A DNA stretch of 64,000 nt from Vibrio lentus. GTDB taxonomy: Bacteria; Pseudomonadota; Gammaproteobacteria; Enterobacterales; Vibrionaceae. The notes under the pieces were generated by a model that had not been told where the DNA came from, did no database searches, and saw nothing but the letters and a program-made list of their open reading frames with translations. Position numbers and translations under genes: made by a program. The first letter of the stretch is position 1. Each line of letters starts with the position of its first letter. This document shows positions 16,786 to 26,027 of this stretch, piece after piece. The stretch covers positions 1,302,001-1,366,000 of the forward strand of contig NZ_JAUFQE010000001.1 of NCBI RefSeq assembly GCF_030409755.1. Direction: 5' to 3'.

Positions 16786-19194
16786 ATGGTGAAAAAAGGA
16801 AAACGCTATATTGGACTCTCTCGACAGTTGATCGGGACAATAATCGCAATCAGCACCTTATTCACAGTTATAGTGACAGGTCTGGGATTATATGTGGAGT
16901 ACCAAAGTCGAGTTTCTTTTATCAGTTCTCAGATCGAACAGGTTAAAGCGGGATACCTCTCCGGTTTAACGGCGAGCTTGTGGGTGGAAGACCGAACTCA
17001 ACTGTTCGTGCAAGCTGAAGGCATCTCCCGTTTACCCTCTGTGAGCTATCTACTCATAGAAAGCCCCGATGAAAAAATTCTAGAACTGGGTCAAGCAACC
17101 TCTGGTCAGTCGTACTCCCAGTCTTGGGAAATGGTGCACCAAATGGGAGGTAAAGATTACCCCCTTGCCACATTAACGGTGCAAGCTGATTTAAGTATTA
17201 TCCTCGATGATTTCGAAGAACGGGTTCTGTTGTTACTCGCCTTCGAAGCCGTGAAAATCTTCTTGCTCTCTCTGGTGTGTCTGACGATCGTCTATCGTTT
17301 AGTCGTTAAACGCTTGATGATCATGTCTTCTCAAATTAACCAACAACAAGTAGAAGACAACAAGCCACGTTTTCTCACCCCGCCAGAATGTACGTATCAA
17401 GATGAGATTTCGACGCTAGAGTCGAGCTATAACCAGTCTATTGAACGCATTCGTCAACAATACCAAGAATTGGAAAAAGCCAAAAACACCGCAGAAGTAG
17501 CTAACCGCAACAAGAGTGAATTCCTTGCCAATATGAGTCACGAGATCCGTACTCCAATGAACGGCATCATCGGGTTGTCGTCTCTGCTTTCTGAAATGGA
17601 CATGCCGAAAGAGCAAAAAGAGTATGTCGACATGCTCAATACCTCTTCGCTCACGCTGCTAGATCTGATCAATGACATTCTCGATTACTCGAAGATTGAA
17701 GCTGGTCGTTTAGAGCTTCAGCAAGAGCCGATGAAAATGATGGGCATTGCAGCCGATGTTGAGTCGACCTTCAGAGTGAAAGCCGAACAAAAAGGGCTCA
17801 GATTCCAACTGGCCATTGATCCTAAGATTCCAACCATGGTGATCGGAGATGGCACCCAATTAAGACAGGTACTGAATAATCTAGTCGGCAACGCAATCAA
17901 GTTTACTGAGCATGGCCATGTCACGCTTTCACTTCGCTTGGAAGAAATCACAGAACCTGAGCAAAAGCTGAGAGTTCGATTTGAAGTAAAAGATAGCGGC
18001 ATTGGCATTGCGGAAGACAAACAACAGTCGGTGTTTGATAAGTTCCAACAAGCCGACGGCAGCACTACTCGTATCTATGGCGGTACAGGGCTTGGTTTAA
18101 CGATATGCGACAAAATCGTTACCTTAATGGGCAGCAAGCTTGAGCTCACTAGTGTGCAAGGGCAGGGCAGTACATTCTATTTCACAGCTGACTTTGATCC
18201 GTGTTTGGAAGTGGAAGAGAGCCGTATCGACTTTAACAAGATCTCAGTGCTGTTGGTGGATGATAGCCAACTCAACATGCGGATTACTTCGACGCAACTG
18301 CAGTCCTTTGGAGTGACATCTGAATGCTGTGAGACAGGTTCTAGAGCATTAGAGCTGGTGGCTGACTCCATTGCTCAATCGACGCCTTATGATTTAGTAC
18401 TGATAGATAAGGTGATGCCATCGATTGATGGTTTCCAGTTAGCCAGAAGTTTGCTTGAACGCTTTGAGAAAGATTGTCCGAAGTTGGTGATGATCTCTGC
18501 TGACCCAAGAAAGCAAGATGAAGTCCGAGCCAAGCAAGTCGGCTTTGTCGCCTACATTGCTCGCCCATATCAAGATAACCAGCTTAAGTGGACTATCAGT
18601 GAGGTGTTAGCGAGAGCGGCGGATACTTCGACCTTTACCTACCCAAATCGAGGCGAGGTGGCGTTCAAAGACAACGAGCCTGTGCCGGTAACCAAACCGG
18701 CAGCTGTTGCTAAACCAGCAGAGCCTGAGAAAACTGCTTTAAAAGAAGAACCAAAACCCGCGGTTATCACTGCGTCTTTTAGCGGTAAAGTCTTGGTAGT
18801 CGAAGATTCGAGAGTGAATCAACAAGTGGCTAAGATGATGCTTAAGAAGCTTGGTCTTGAGGTGGATATCGCTGACAACGGGGAAATTGGTGTAGAGAAG
18901 TTTAAGGCCAATGACTATGTGATGATCTTTATGGATTGTCAGATGCCGGTTCTTGATGGCTTCGAAGCGACTAAGCAGATCAGAGCGATCGAAGAGGGCT
19001 CTTCAAAGCATATTCCAATTGTCGCGCTGACGGCTAACGTTGTGCAGAGAGACAAGCATTTGTGTTTTGATGTGGGTATGGATGAGTTTTTACCAAAGCC
19101 GGTTAATCAAGGGAAGTTACGAGAGATTGTCGCGAGCTTTTTATCTAAGGAAACCGATTCGGCTAAAGAAGAAAATGAACAAAAGATTGTTTAG
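16786..19194 (+). CDS. Hybrid sensor histidine kinase with two receiver domains
   Basis: About 802 residues. Order: membrane helix 1 (about 14-36), a ~120-residue periplasmic sensor, membrane helix 2 (about 150-172), a coiled-coil linker, HisKA with [12 protein letters not shown] (His near 251), HATPase_c ([31 protein letters not shown]), receiver 1 ([10 protein letters not shown], Asp in [13 protein letters not shown] near 539), a Pro/Lys/Ala-rich linker, and receiver 2 ([12 protein letters not shown], Asp in [12 protein letters not shown] near 716). No output or HPt domain, so phosphate must pass to another protein. ATG at 16786 is preferred over the in-frame TTG at 16780. It diverges from the binding-protein gene, 88 bases away. 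Confidence 0.92.
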   Translation: MVKKGKRYIGLSRQLIGTIIAISTLFTVIVTGLGLYVEYQSRVSFISSQIEQVKAGYLSGLTASLWVEDRTQLFVQAEGISRLPSVSYLLIESPDEKILELGQATSGQSYSQSWEMVHQMGGKDYPLATLTVQADLSIILDDFEERVLLLLAFEAVKIFLLSLVCLTIVYRLVVKRLMIMSSQINQQQVEDNKPRFLTPPECTYQDEISTLESSYNQSIERIRQQYQELEKAKNTAEVANRNKSEFLANMSHEIRTPMNGIIGLSSLLSEMDMPKEQKEYVDMLNTSSLTLLDLINDILDYSKIEAGRLELQQEPMKMMGIAADVESTFRVKAEQKGLRFQLAIDPKIPTMVIGDGTQLRQVLNNLVGNAIKFTEHGHVTLSLRLEEITEPEQKLRVRFEVKDSGIGIAEDKQQSVFDKFQQADGSTTRIYGGTGLGLTICDKIVTLMGSKLELTSVQGQGSTFYFTADFDPCLEVEESRIDFNKISVLLVDDSQLNMRITSTQLQSFGVTSECCETGSRALELVADSIAQSTPYDLVLIDKVMPSIDGFQLARSLLERFEKDCPKLVMISADPRKQDEVRAKQVGFVAYIARPYQDNQLKWTISEVLARAADTSTFTYPNRGEVAFKDNEPVPVTKPAAVAKPAEPEKTALKEEPKPAVITASFSGKVLVVEDSRVNQQVAKMMLKKLGLEVDIADNGEIGVEKFKANDYVMIFMDCQMPVLDGFEATKQIRAIEEGSSKHIPIVALTANVVQRDKHLCFDVGMDEFLPKPVNQGKLREIVASFLSKETDSAKEENEQKIV

Positions 19195-19227
19195 TTAGTT
19201 CCTCATCAAATGTAACCGTTAAAAACG

Positions 19228-19256
19228 AAACTCCGACCTAATCAGTCGGAGTTTTT
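19228..19256. terminator. Terminator between kinase and GntR gene
   Basis: AAACTCCGAC-ctaatca-GTCGGAGTTT with flanking A and T runs, usable by the kinase transcript and by the convergent gntR-type gene. Confidence 0.87.
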
Positions 19257-19297
19257 GTATGTGCTGTTTTCCTATTTTCTAATCTATTTCTTACGTG

Positions 19298-20026
19298 CTA
19301 CCCAATACTATCAATATGGATCACCACAGAATCTGGTCGCCAGTATTCCAGTTCGCAGTCCATTAACTCGCCGTCTTGCTTGTAGTTCACTCGGCAGATC
19401 TTCAAAACTGGCTGGCCCTCTGCCAAATTCAGCGCCTTGGCGACATGCGCAGGAGCTGAAGTGGGAATTACATCAAAGCGCGAGCGTTGGGTCTCGTAAC
19501 CGTATTTTTCTCGGTAGATACCCGTCAACGACATGGTGAGGTTTTCTGATAGTACCTTTTCAAACAGCGGTGCTTTCAAGACGTTTTCAACGAAGAGTAC
19601 CGCTCTGCCATCAATAAAGCGTAATCGCTCAATGACGTGTATCGGCGTTATCTGTTCTATCTCTAATGCTTTGGCGTAATCGCCCGCTGCCATCTCTGTG
19701 CGGGTGCTCAGCAGCCTTGTTTCTGCAATACGATGTTGTTCGCGAATCATTTGATGAAAGTGAGAACGTGACAATGGGTTGTAGCGAATCCGTTCGGGCG
19801 ACACATACCAGCCTCGGCGTTCTTCTCGGTATATCAAGCCTTCGGTTTCTAATGACACCAGCGCATCTTTGAGCGTGATTCGTGTGGTGGAAAACAGCTC
19901 GCTGAGATCTCTTTCGGATGGCAGTTTTTGCCCCTCGGTGAAGATGCCTGATTGAAGCTGTTCTCTAATGCTTGTCTTAATTCTGCCTAGTTGTGTCCCT
20001 GATTGCCCTGTACCCAATGTTCTCAT
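19298..20026 (-). CDS. GntR/UTRA family regulator of the adjacent importer operon
   Basis: HutC-type regulator: an N-terminal GntR winged helix (IREQLQSGIFTEGQKLPSERDLSELFSTTRITLKDAL) and a C-terminal UTRA ligand domain. Such proteins usually repress the neighbouring catabolic or transport operon until a small ligand binds. The gene diverges from the ABC operon and a perfect inverted repeat lies between them. Start uncertain: ATG at 20026 gives 242 residues with the expected domain boundary; a GTG at 20071 would add 15 residues. Similar UTRA regulators (PhnR) control 2-aminoethylphosphonate uptake in Salmonella, which agrees with the phosphorus theme but is not proof. Confidence 0.85.
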   Translation of the reverse strand: MRTLGTGQSGTQLGRIKTSIREQLQSGIFTEGQKLPSERDLSELFSTTRITLKDALVSLETEGLIYREERRGWYVSPERIRYNPLSRSHFHQMIREQHRIAETRLLSTRTEMAAGDYAKALEIEQITPIHVIERLRFIDGRAVLFVENVLKAPLFEKVLSENLTMSLTGIYREKYGYETQRSRFDVIPTSAPAHVAKALNLAEGQPVLKICRVNYKQDGELMDCELEYWRPDSVVIHIDSIG

Positions 20027-20087
20027 TGCTGATCTAGTCCATAAGTTCGTGTGCTCAATAAGGTAAACCACGGAGTTAACAGGAATG

Positions 20088-20113
20088 TGACAGTAAACAA
20101 TGGCTTACTGTCA
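20088..20113. promoter_or_regulatory. Inverted-repeat operator between regulator and importer operon
   Basis: TGACAGTAA at 20088-20096 and TTACTGTCA at 20105-20113 form a perfect nine-base inverted repeat with an eight-base spacer. A lone half-like AACTGTCA follows at about 20150. The position suits binding by the divergently encoded GntR dimer and control of both directions. Confidence 0.65.
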
Positions 20114-20237
20114 TATTAATGAAATATAACTGCCACGAAAATGCATCCTAACTGTCAAATAACTTGCGCGAAAGCGTCACACTCTGGCGATAGCATACAA
20201 AACGAACTTACTGACCTAGTCCAGAGGGATAGAGACA

Positions 20238-21362
20238 ATGAAAACTTTGCTTAGCCGTTCAACTGTATCGCCAGCCAAACTGAGTGGTTTACCTGAAAAA
20301 TTAATCGGTTCACCTGCAAAACTGTTAGGTGCAACGCTGATAACGGTAACACTTTCAATGCCAGCGATGGCGAAGGATGCTGATCTTAAGTCACTGATTG
20401 AAGCCGCTCAAAAAGAGGGTGCGGTTTACAGTGTGGGTATGCCAGACAGTTGGGCAAACTGGAAAGGCACATGGACTGACCTGAAAGCAAACTACGGTTT
20501 GAAGCATCAGGATACGGACATGAGCTCGGCACAAGAGATCTCGAAATTTGAAGCAGAGAAAAGAAACGCAACCGCAGATATCGGTGATGTTGGTTTCGCA
20601 TTTGCACGTGTCGCTGTGAAAAAAGACGTAACGCAGCCATACAAGCCAACGACTTGGAATGACATTCCAGACTGGGCGAAAGACAAAGATGGTCACTGGG
20701 CTCTGGCTTACACAGGTACTATCTCGTTCATTTCAAACAACAACCTTGTTGAAGATGCACCCAAATCTTGGAGCGACCTACTAGAAGGCGACTACAAAGT
20801 AACAGTCGGTGACGTAGGTGTAGCCGCGCAAGCAAACAACGCGATATTAGCGGCAGCATTTGCTAATGGCGGTGACGAGTCGAACCTGAAACCAGCGATT
20901 AAATTCTTTGGTGAACTAGCGAAGCAACGTCGTCTATCTTACACAGATCCAAGCATTGCGAACCTTGAAAAAGGTGAAGTGGAAGTAGCGATCATGTGGG
21001 ATTTCAACGCACTGAACTACCGCGACAAGATCGACCGTGAGCGCTTTACTGTAAGCATTCCACAAGATGGCTCAGTGATCTCTGGTTACACCACCATCAT
21101 CAACAAATACGCACAAAACCCGAATGCGGCGAAGTTGGCTCGTGAATACATCTTCAGCGATCAAGGCCAAATCAACCTAGCAGAAGGTTACGCACGTCCA
21201 ATCCGTAGCAACGTTACGCTGCCTAAATCAGTGCAAGACAAGCTGATCTCGAACGAGCAATACAGCAACGTTCACCCAGTAACTGACTTCTCAGCATGGG
21301 AAAAATCAGCACGCCGCCTGCCGCGTCAATGGCAAGAAAGCGTATTGATTCACCAGCAATAA
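20238..21362 (+). CDS. ABC importer periplasmic binding protein
   Basis: 374 residues, extracellular solute-binding fold of the iron/2-aminoethylphosphonate/spermidine-like group, with signal peptide cleaved near SMPAMA-KD. First gene of the operon, with ribosome-binding site GAGGGATAGAG. The n-region is unusually long: three heptads P-(A/E)-K-L-x-G-x at residues 12-32 precede the hydrophobic core. The last part (SAWEKSARRLPRQWQ) is typical of the group. Substrate is not visible from sequence; the phosphodiesterase and phosphatase in the operon suggest a phosphorylated organic compound or phosphonate. Confidence 0.85.
   Translation: MKTLLSRSTVSPAKLSGLPEKLIGSPAKLLGATLITVTLSMPAMAKDADLKSLIEAAQKEGAVYSVGMPDSWANWKGTWTDLKANYGLKHQDTDMSSAQEISKFEAEKRNATADIGDVGFAFARVAVKKDVTQPYKPTTWNDIPDWAKDKDGHWALAYTGTISFISNNNLVEDAPKSWSDLLEGDYKVTVGDVGVAAQANNAILAAAFANGGDESNLKPAIKFFGELAKQRRLSYTDPSIANLEKGEVEVAIMWDFNALNYRDKIDRERFTVSIPQDGSVISGYTTIINKYAQNPNAAKLAREYIFSDQGQINLAEGYARPIRSNVTLPKSVQDKLISNEQYSNVHPVTDFSAWEKSARRLPRQWQESVLIHQQ
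20271..20333 (+). repeat. Three 21-bp coding repeats in the signal-peptide region
   Basis: Three consecutive 21-base units encode PAKLSGL, PEKLIGS and PAKLLGA. They lengthen the positively charged n-region of the binding-protein signal peptide and look like an in-frame tandem expansion that has diverged. Confidence 0.7.
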
Positions 21363-21424
21363 CCCCCGCTTAACATGCCACCTGTAACGGGTGGCTTATA
21401 GAAACAAGCAATAGAGAATAGACC

Positions 21425-22312
21425 ATGAGCAATAAGGTTATCCTTGTTGTTCTAGATGGACTGAATTATCAGGTAGCCCGTGATTGCATGGGCTACCTGA
21501 ACGGTCTTCTAGAACTTAGTGACTCGAAAAACAGTAACCACAGCGTTCCTCTGAGCCAACAGGGCACTTCGCAAATCATAAGCACGCAAAAAAACAAGCT
21601 GCGCGCCACACTTTACCCAATGCAGTGTGAACTGCCGTCCATGTCACGCCCACTGTATGAGTGCATTTTAACGGGAGCTCGCCCTGTCGAGAGCGGCATC
21701 GTTAACAACCAAATCGTGCGTTTATCGAATCACGAGTCGATCTTTAGCTTGGCTAAATCACAAGGCAAAGTGACGGCTGCCGCGGCCTATCATTGGGTGA
21801 GCGAGTTGTATAACCGAGCGCCATTTGATGCGGTGCGTGACCGTTTTACCAACGACGAAACCTTGAACATTCAACACGGCTGTTTTTACCACTGGGACCA
21901 CTACCCAGATGAAGCCTTGTTCTTGGATGCCGAGCACCTGCGTGTCACTCATCAGCCGGACTTCTTGTTGATTCACCCAATGAACATTGACGATATTGGA
22001 CACAAGCATGGGTTGGATTCACGCCAGTACCGCAACAGTGCACGTGGCGCGGATATTTACCTGTCGAACTACCTTGAGAAATGGGTAAATGATGGTTATC
22101 AGGTGATCATTACCAGTGACCATGGCATGAACAATGACTTGTCTCACGGTGGCATTCTGCCTGAAGAACGTGAAGTGCCTTTCTTTGTGATTGGCGATAA
22201 GTTCACACACCAAGAGTGTTCAGTGAAACAGACCGATATCTGCGGCAGCGTGTGTCAGCTACTCAACCTTGAACACGATAAATCTTACACTCAGGAATTG
22301 TTGGCCTTATGA
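21425..22312 (+). CDS. NPP-type phosphodiesterase/alkaline phosphatase superfamily protein
   Basis: 295 residues with the two-metal centre of the alkaline phosphatase superfamily: Asp in VVLDGLN, the nucleophile region PSMSRPLYECILTGARP, D and H in HPMNIDDIGHKHG, ITSDHGM and LSHGG. This is the nucleotide pyrophosphatase/phosphodiesterase or phosphonoacetate-hydrolase type rather than classical PhoA. No signal peptide, so it should act in the cytoplasm on the imported compound. It lies between binding protein and permease genes and its stop overlaps the next start (ATGA). Substrate unknown: a phosphodiester or phosphonate is inferred. Confidence 0.82.
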   Translation: MSNKVILVVLDGLNYQVARDCMGYLNGLLELSDSKNSNHSVPLSQQGTSQIISTQKNKLRATLYPMQCELPSMSRPLYECILTGARPVESGIVNNQIVRLSNHESIFSLAKSQGKVTAAAAYHWVSELYNRAPFDAVRDRFTNDETLNIQHGCFYHWDHYPDEALFLDAEHLRVTHQPDFLLIHPMNIDDIGHKHGLDSRQYRNSARGADIYLSNYLEKWVNDGYQVIITSDHGMNNDLSHGGILPEEREVPFFVIGDKFTHQECSVKQTDICGSVCQLLNLEHDKSYTQELLAL

Positions 22313-23202
22313 GCAGTTCTGTAATCACGCAGAGCGATGGCTCTGCGCTTAAACCCCAAACCAAATCTTGGTTCAAACGCTTCAAGCCCGCTTTGTGGCT
22401 TGCGCCTTTCGCACTGTTTTTCTATCTGTTCCAACTGGCTCCCATGGTTTGGGTGCTGATCAACAGCTTCTTCTATGACGATGAGCTCTCTCTAGAAAAC
22501 TATTCTGAAGTCTTCAATTCTGCCTTCATGATGCAGGCTTTTGGCAACAGTTTATGGTTGTCGATTTGGTCGAGCATTGTTGGTTTAGCGATTGCGACTC
22601 TGTTGGTCTCTTCATTGCGCCGCGTTGATTCTAAAATCCGCGATGCGGTGATTGCGTTTACCAACATGAGTAGCAACTTCTCTGGTGTGCCTCTATCGTT
22701 CGCATTCATCATCATCTTGGGCACCAATGGTGCGATCACCTTATTGCTCAAGCAGTATGGATTACTGGGTGATTTTGACCTGTACGGCAAGTGGGGCTTG
22801 CTGGCGATTTATATCTATTTCCAGATCCCATTAGCGGTGTTGTTGCTGTATCCAGCGTTCGATGCCTTGAGTGACGACTGGCAAGCCGCCTCTGCACTGC
22901 TTGGTGCGAAAACTTGGCAATACTGGACCAAAATAGCGTTGCCAGTGCTGTCTCCTGCCTTGTTTGGCACCTTTATCATCTTGATTGCCAATGCGATTGG
23001 CGCGTATGCGAGCGTGTATGCGTTGACCTCAGGAAACTACAACGTGATTACGATTCGAATCGCGAGTTTGGTATCGGGCGATTTGTTCCTAGAACCCAAC
23101 CTAGCCGCGGCAATTTCTGTGATTCTGATGGCGATGCTGGCCTTCATCACCGTGATTAACCAATGGCTGATCAGTAAAAGCTACGCAGGGAAGAGAAAGT
23201 AA
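22309..23202 (+). CDS. ABC importer permease 1
   Basis: 297 residues, six predicted membrane helices with the BPD_transp_1 cytoplasmic EAA-type loop (DDWQAASALLGAKTWQYWTKIALPVLSPAL). A 30-residue hydrophilic N-terminus precedes helix 1. Overlaps the gene before and the one after, so it is translationally coupled. It pairs with the next permease to form the channel of the importer. Closest in type to putrescine/2-aminoethylphosphonate permeases. Confidence 0.88.
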   Translation: MSSSVITQSDGSALKPQTKSWFKRFKPALWLAPFALFFYLFQLAPMVWVLINSFFYDDELSLENYSEVFNSAFMMQAFGNSLWLSIWSSIVGLAIATLLVSSLRRVDSKIRDAVIAFTNMSSNFSGVPLSFAFIIILGTNGAITLLLKQYGLLGDFDLYGKWGLLAIYIYFQIPLAVLLLYPAFDALSDDWQAASALLGAKTWQYWTKIALPVLSPALFGTFIILIANAIGAYASVYALTSGNYNVITIRIASLVSGDLFLEPNLAAAISVILMAMLAFITVINQWLISKSYAGKRK

Positions 23203-23987
23203 TGAACACCGTAAATACTCGCTTTCATAAAACGGTGGTCTATTCGATTGTTGGAATCATGATGCTCCCGATCTTGGCGACCTTCATCTACTCGATCTCT
23301 TCACGTTGGGGCGCGACGATCCTGCCTGACGGTTTTACTCTGGATTGGTACATCAACCTGCTGACGGATCCTCGCTTCTTACAAGCCTTTGGTCGTTCAC
23401 TGTTTATCTGTGTGGCGGCACTGTCATTGAGTGTGGTGTTGGTTCTGCCTGCGATTTTCGTGGTGTTTTACTATTTCCCGAAACTCGACAAGGTGATGAA
23501 TATACTCATCTTATTGCCGTTCGCTGTACCGCCAGTGGTGTCGTCGGTGGGCTTACTTCAGCTGTATGCCGATAGCGAAATCTCACTGATAGGCACGCCA
23601 TGGATTCTGATAGGTACTTACTTCACCATCGCGCTGCCATTCATGTACCGCGCGATTGCCAACAGCTTTGAAGCGATTAACTTGCACGACTTGATGGACG
23701 CTGCTCACCTGCTCGGCGCAAGCACTACCAAGGCGTTTTTATTGATTATTTTGCCAAACCTTAAGAAAGGTTTAATGGCGTCGCTGTTCTTGTCGTTCTC
23801 GTTCCTATTGGGCGAGTTCGTGTTCGCCAACATCTTGGTCGGTACACGTTACGAGACGCTGCAAATCTACCTATACAACATGCGTCAAACCAGTGGTCAC
23901 TTCACATCAGCCCTTGTGATGACGTACTTCCTGTTTATTTTCTTACTGACTTGGTTGGCAAGTCGTTTCAGCCAGGGAACCAAATAA
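23202..23987 (+). CDS. ABC importer permease 2
   Basis: 261 residues, six membrane helices, EAA-type loop LHDLMDAAHLLGASTTKAFLLIILPNL. The start codon shares a base with the stop of permease 1, and the stop shares a base with the ATPase start, a fully coupled cassette. Resembles PotC/PhnV-type second permeases. It completes the membrane part of the importer. Confidence 0.88.
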   Translation: MNTVNTRFHKTVVYSIVGIMMLPILATFIYSISSRWGATILPDGFTLDWYINLLTDPRFLQAFGRSLFICVAALSLSVVLVLPAIFVVFYYFPKLDKVMNILILLPFAVPPVVSSVGLLQLYADSEISLIGTPWILIGTYFTIALPFMYRAIANSFEAINLHDLMDAAHLLGASTTKAFLLIILPNLKKGLMASLFLSFSFLLGEFVFANILVGTRYETLQIYLYNMRQTSGHFTSALVMTYFLFIFLLTWLASRFSQGTK

Positions 23988-25006
23988 TGAGCTATGTAAA
24001 TGCGAAAAACCTCACCAAGCGCTTTGGTGACAACACGGTGTTTGAAGACATTGAATTTTCCATCGAGAAGGGTGAATTCATCACGCTGCTTGGCCCAAGT
24101 GGTTGCGGCAAATCAACTCTTCTGCGTAGCTTGGCAGGCTTGAATCCGGTCGATGGTGGCGAGATCTGGGTGAATGGTGAGGAGATTACTCATCAAGTGC
24201 CGCAACAGCGTGGCATCGGCATGGTGTTTCAATCTTATGCCCTGTTCCCGAATATGACGGTTGAGGGCAACATTGCGTTTGGCCTCAAGATGAAAAAGCT
24301 TGCTGCTGACGAGATTAAACGCGAAGTCGCGAAAGTGATTGGGCTGGTGGACTTAACGGGCAAAGAGAAGTTCTACCCGCATCAGCTATCAGGCGGTCAG
24401 CGTCAGCGTGTGGCTTTGGCAAGAGCCTTGGTGGTTAAGCCTCGTATATTATTACTCGATGAGCCGCTTTCAGCGCTGGATGCGAAGATCCGTAAACATC
24501 TGCGCCAACAGATCCGAGACATCCAAAAAGAGATGAACCTGACCACGATCTTCGTGACTCACGATCAGGAAGAAGCGATGATCATGTCTGACCGTATCTT
24601 CCTGATGAACAAAGGCGAGATCGTACAAGCCGGCACACCCGAAGAGATCTACACTCAACCTGCCAATGAGTTCGTGGCAGGGTTCATGGGGCACTACAAT
24701 CTGGTGCAAGCGAACAAAGCCAAGCAGTTGTTCAATATTGAAACCGAGTGGAAAGTGGCGATTCGACCTGAATCTATCTACGTTAAAGAGCAAGGTCGAC
24801 AATATGGCGAACATATCTCCGCGCCGAAAACGGGCACCATTCGCAACCACCAGCTCTTGGGTAACGTGATTCGCTACCAAGTGGACGTTGATGAGTGTGA
24901 ATTAACGGTCGACCTGCTTAACCGTTCCTCTGAACGACTGTTGGCAAACGGCAGCCAACTTGAACTCCTGTTTAACCTTAACGAAATTCAACCTGTGAGA
25001 GCCTAA
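23987..25006 (+). CDS. ABC importer ATPase
   Basis: 339 residues of the MalK/PotA/FbpC class: Walker A GPSGCGKSTLLRS, Q-loop FQSYALFPNMTV, signature LSGGQRQRVALARAL, Walker B ILLLDEPLSALD, H-switch VTHDQEEAM, then a regulatory TOBE-like C-terminal domain (WKVAIRPESIYVKE). Start taken at 23987 because the TAATG junction with the permease is the usual coupling and the earlier in-frame Met (23951) precedes the domain without reason. It powers the importer encoded just upstream. Confidence 0.9.
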   Translation: MSYVNAKNLTKRFGDNTVFEDIEFSIEKGEFITLLGPSGCGKSTLLRSLAGLNPVDGGEIWVNGEEITHQVPQQRGIGMVFQSYALFPNMTVEGNIAFGLKMKKLAADEIKREVAKVIGLVDLTGKEKFYPHQLSGGQRQRVALARALVVKPRILLLDEPLSALDAKIRKHLRQQIRDIQKEMNLTTIFVTHDQEEAMIMSDRIFLMNKGEIVQAGTPEEIYTQPANEFVAGFMGHYNLVQANKAKQLFNIETEWKVAIRPESIYVKEQGRQYGEHISAPKTGTIRNHQLLGNVIRYQVDVDECELTVDLLNRSSERLLANGSQLELLFNLNEIQPVRA

Positions 25007-25007
25007 G

Positions 25008-25667
25008 ATGTTCAAACCTTTGTATGTATTTGATATGGATGAAACGCTGATCAATGCCGATGCAGCGATGCTCTGGAATGAGTTCTTGGTTGAAAAGGGC
25101 ATTGCCACTGCGCCCAACTTTATTGAAGAAGATAAGCGCTTAATGGGCCTGTATTCGGAAGGCAAACTGAACATGGAAGATTACCTCACGTTTTCCATGC
25201 AGCCTTTGGCCGACATGCCAACAGAGCAAGTCACCGCTTTGGTTGAAGAGTGTGTCGAACAGCATATTTTGCCTAAGCAATTCAAGCAGTCGAAACCTTT
25301 GATTGAACAGCTAGAAAATGACGACATCGATATGCTGATCATCTCTGCCAGCGTAACTTTCTTAGTGGAAGCGGTCGGTCGTAAGATGGGTATCGAGAAT
25401 GCACTTGGTATCGATTTGATTGAAAACCAAGGCCGTTTCACGTCTCAAATATCAGGCGTACCAAGCTACCGAGAAGGTAAAGTGACGCGTTTAAAAGAGT
25501 GGTTAGATAATCAAGAAACCAATTACTCAGATATCCACTTTTATACCGATTCAATCAATGACTTACCTTTGTGTGAACACGCTGATTTTGCTTACCTAGT
25601 AAACCCATGCCCGCGTTTGAAAGCACTGGCTGATCAACCGAATTGGTCGATCCTCGACTGGGATTAA
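25008..25667 (+). CDS. HAD-IB family phosphatase
   Basis: 219 residues with all HAD motifs: I FDMDETLINAD (nucleophile Asp9), II IISAS, III the Lys in REGKVTRLKEW, and IV YTDSINDLPLC. The SerB-like HAD-IB cap is present. It is the last gene of the importer operon, one base after the ATPase stop. With the phosphodiesterase it could release phosphate from the imported compound: the diesterase makes a monoester, the HAD enzyme removes phosphate. That sequence of steps is inference. Confidence 0.85.
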   Translation: MFKPLYVFDMDETLINADAAMLWNEFLVEKGIATAPNFIEEDKRLMGLYSEGKLNMEDYLTFSMQPLADMPTEQVTALVEECVEQHILPKQFKQSKPLIEQLENDDIDMLIISASVTFLVEAVGRKMGIENALGIDLIENQGRFTSQISGVPSYREGKVTRLKEWLDNQETNYSDIHFYTDSINDLPLCEHADFAYLVNPCPRLKALADQPNWSILDWD

Positions 25668-25709
25668 ACAGAATCTTATATTCGAATTAGGTTCGCTCTA
25701 GAACTCATC

Positions 25710-25735
25710 AAGCCGCTGACTACAGCGGCTTTTTT
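25710..25735 (+). terminator. Terminator of the importer operon
   Basis: AAGCCGCTG-acta-CAGCGGCTT followed by TTTTT, 43 bases after the HAD gene. Confidence 0.9.
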
Positions 25736-25786
25736 GCATCATCAGTCTAATGTTCGATTTATTACCTTAGCTGACAAAAGGATGTG

Positions 25787-25804
25787 TGTAACAATTCAAT
25801 AACA
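25787..25804. promoter_or_regulatory. Weak TyrR-box-like site upstream of hppD
   Basis: TGTAAC-AATTCA-ATAACA keeps the invariant G-N14-C of TyrR boxes but only part of the right half. Such weak boxes often accompany a strong one. The remainder of the 25668-26027 gap holds the importer terminator and the strong box below, and no gene. Confidence 0.35.
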
Positions 25805-25882
25805 TCTCTCACTCTGCTGTAAATCAAACCACCCTCTTTCAATCCCTTGATAGCACTCACTTTCTTGTCTTGATGGTTTGTG

Positions 25883-25900
25883 TGTAACAAATATTTTACA
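25883..25900. promoter_or_regulatory. TyrR-box-like site upstream of hppD
   Basis: TGTAAC-AAATAT-TTTACA matches the TyrR consensus TGTAAA-N6-TTTACA at 11 of 12 defined positions with the required G-N14-C spacing. It is 128 bases before the hppD start. TyrR/PhhR activates aromatic amino acid degradation genes in gamma-proteobacteria, so control of this operon is likely. Confidence 0.65.
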
Positions 25901-26027
25901 AATTGACAGGGTTTCATCGAAATTGCCCATTTTCCTCCACCCATTCCATTATCTCGGCTTGTGGGCCAAATTTAATTAAGGACAAAAAATACACAACACA
26001 AAACCAATAGGTACAAGGAGAAAGTTC

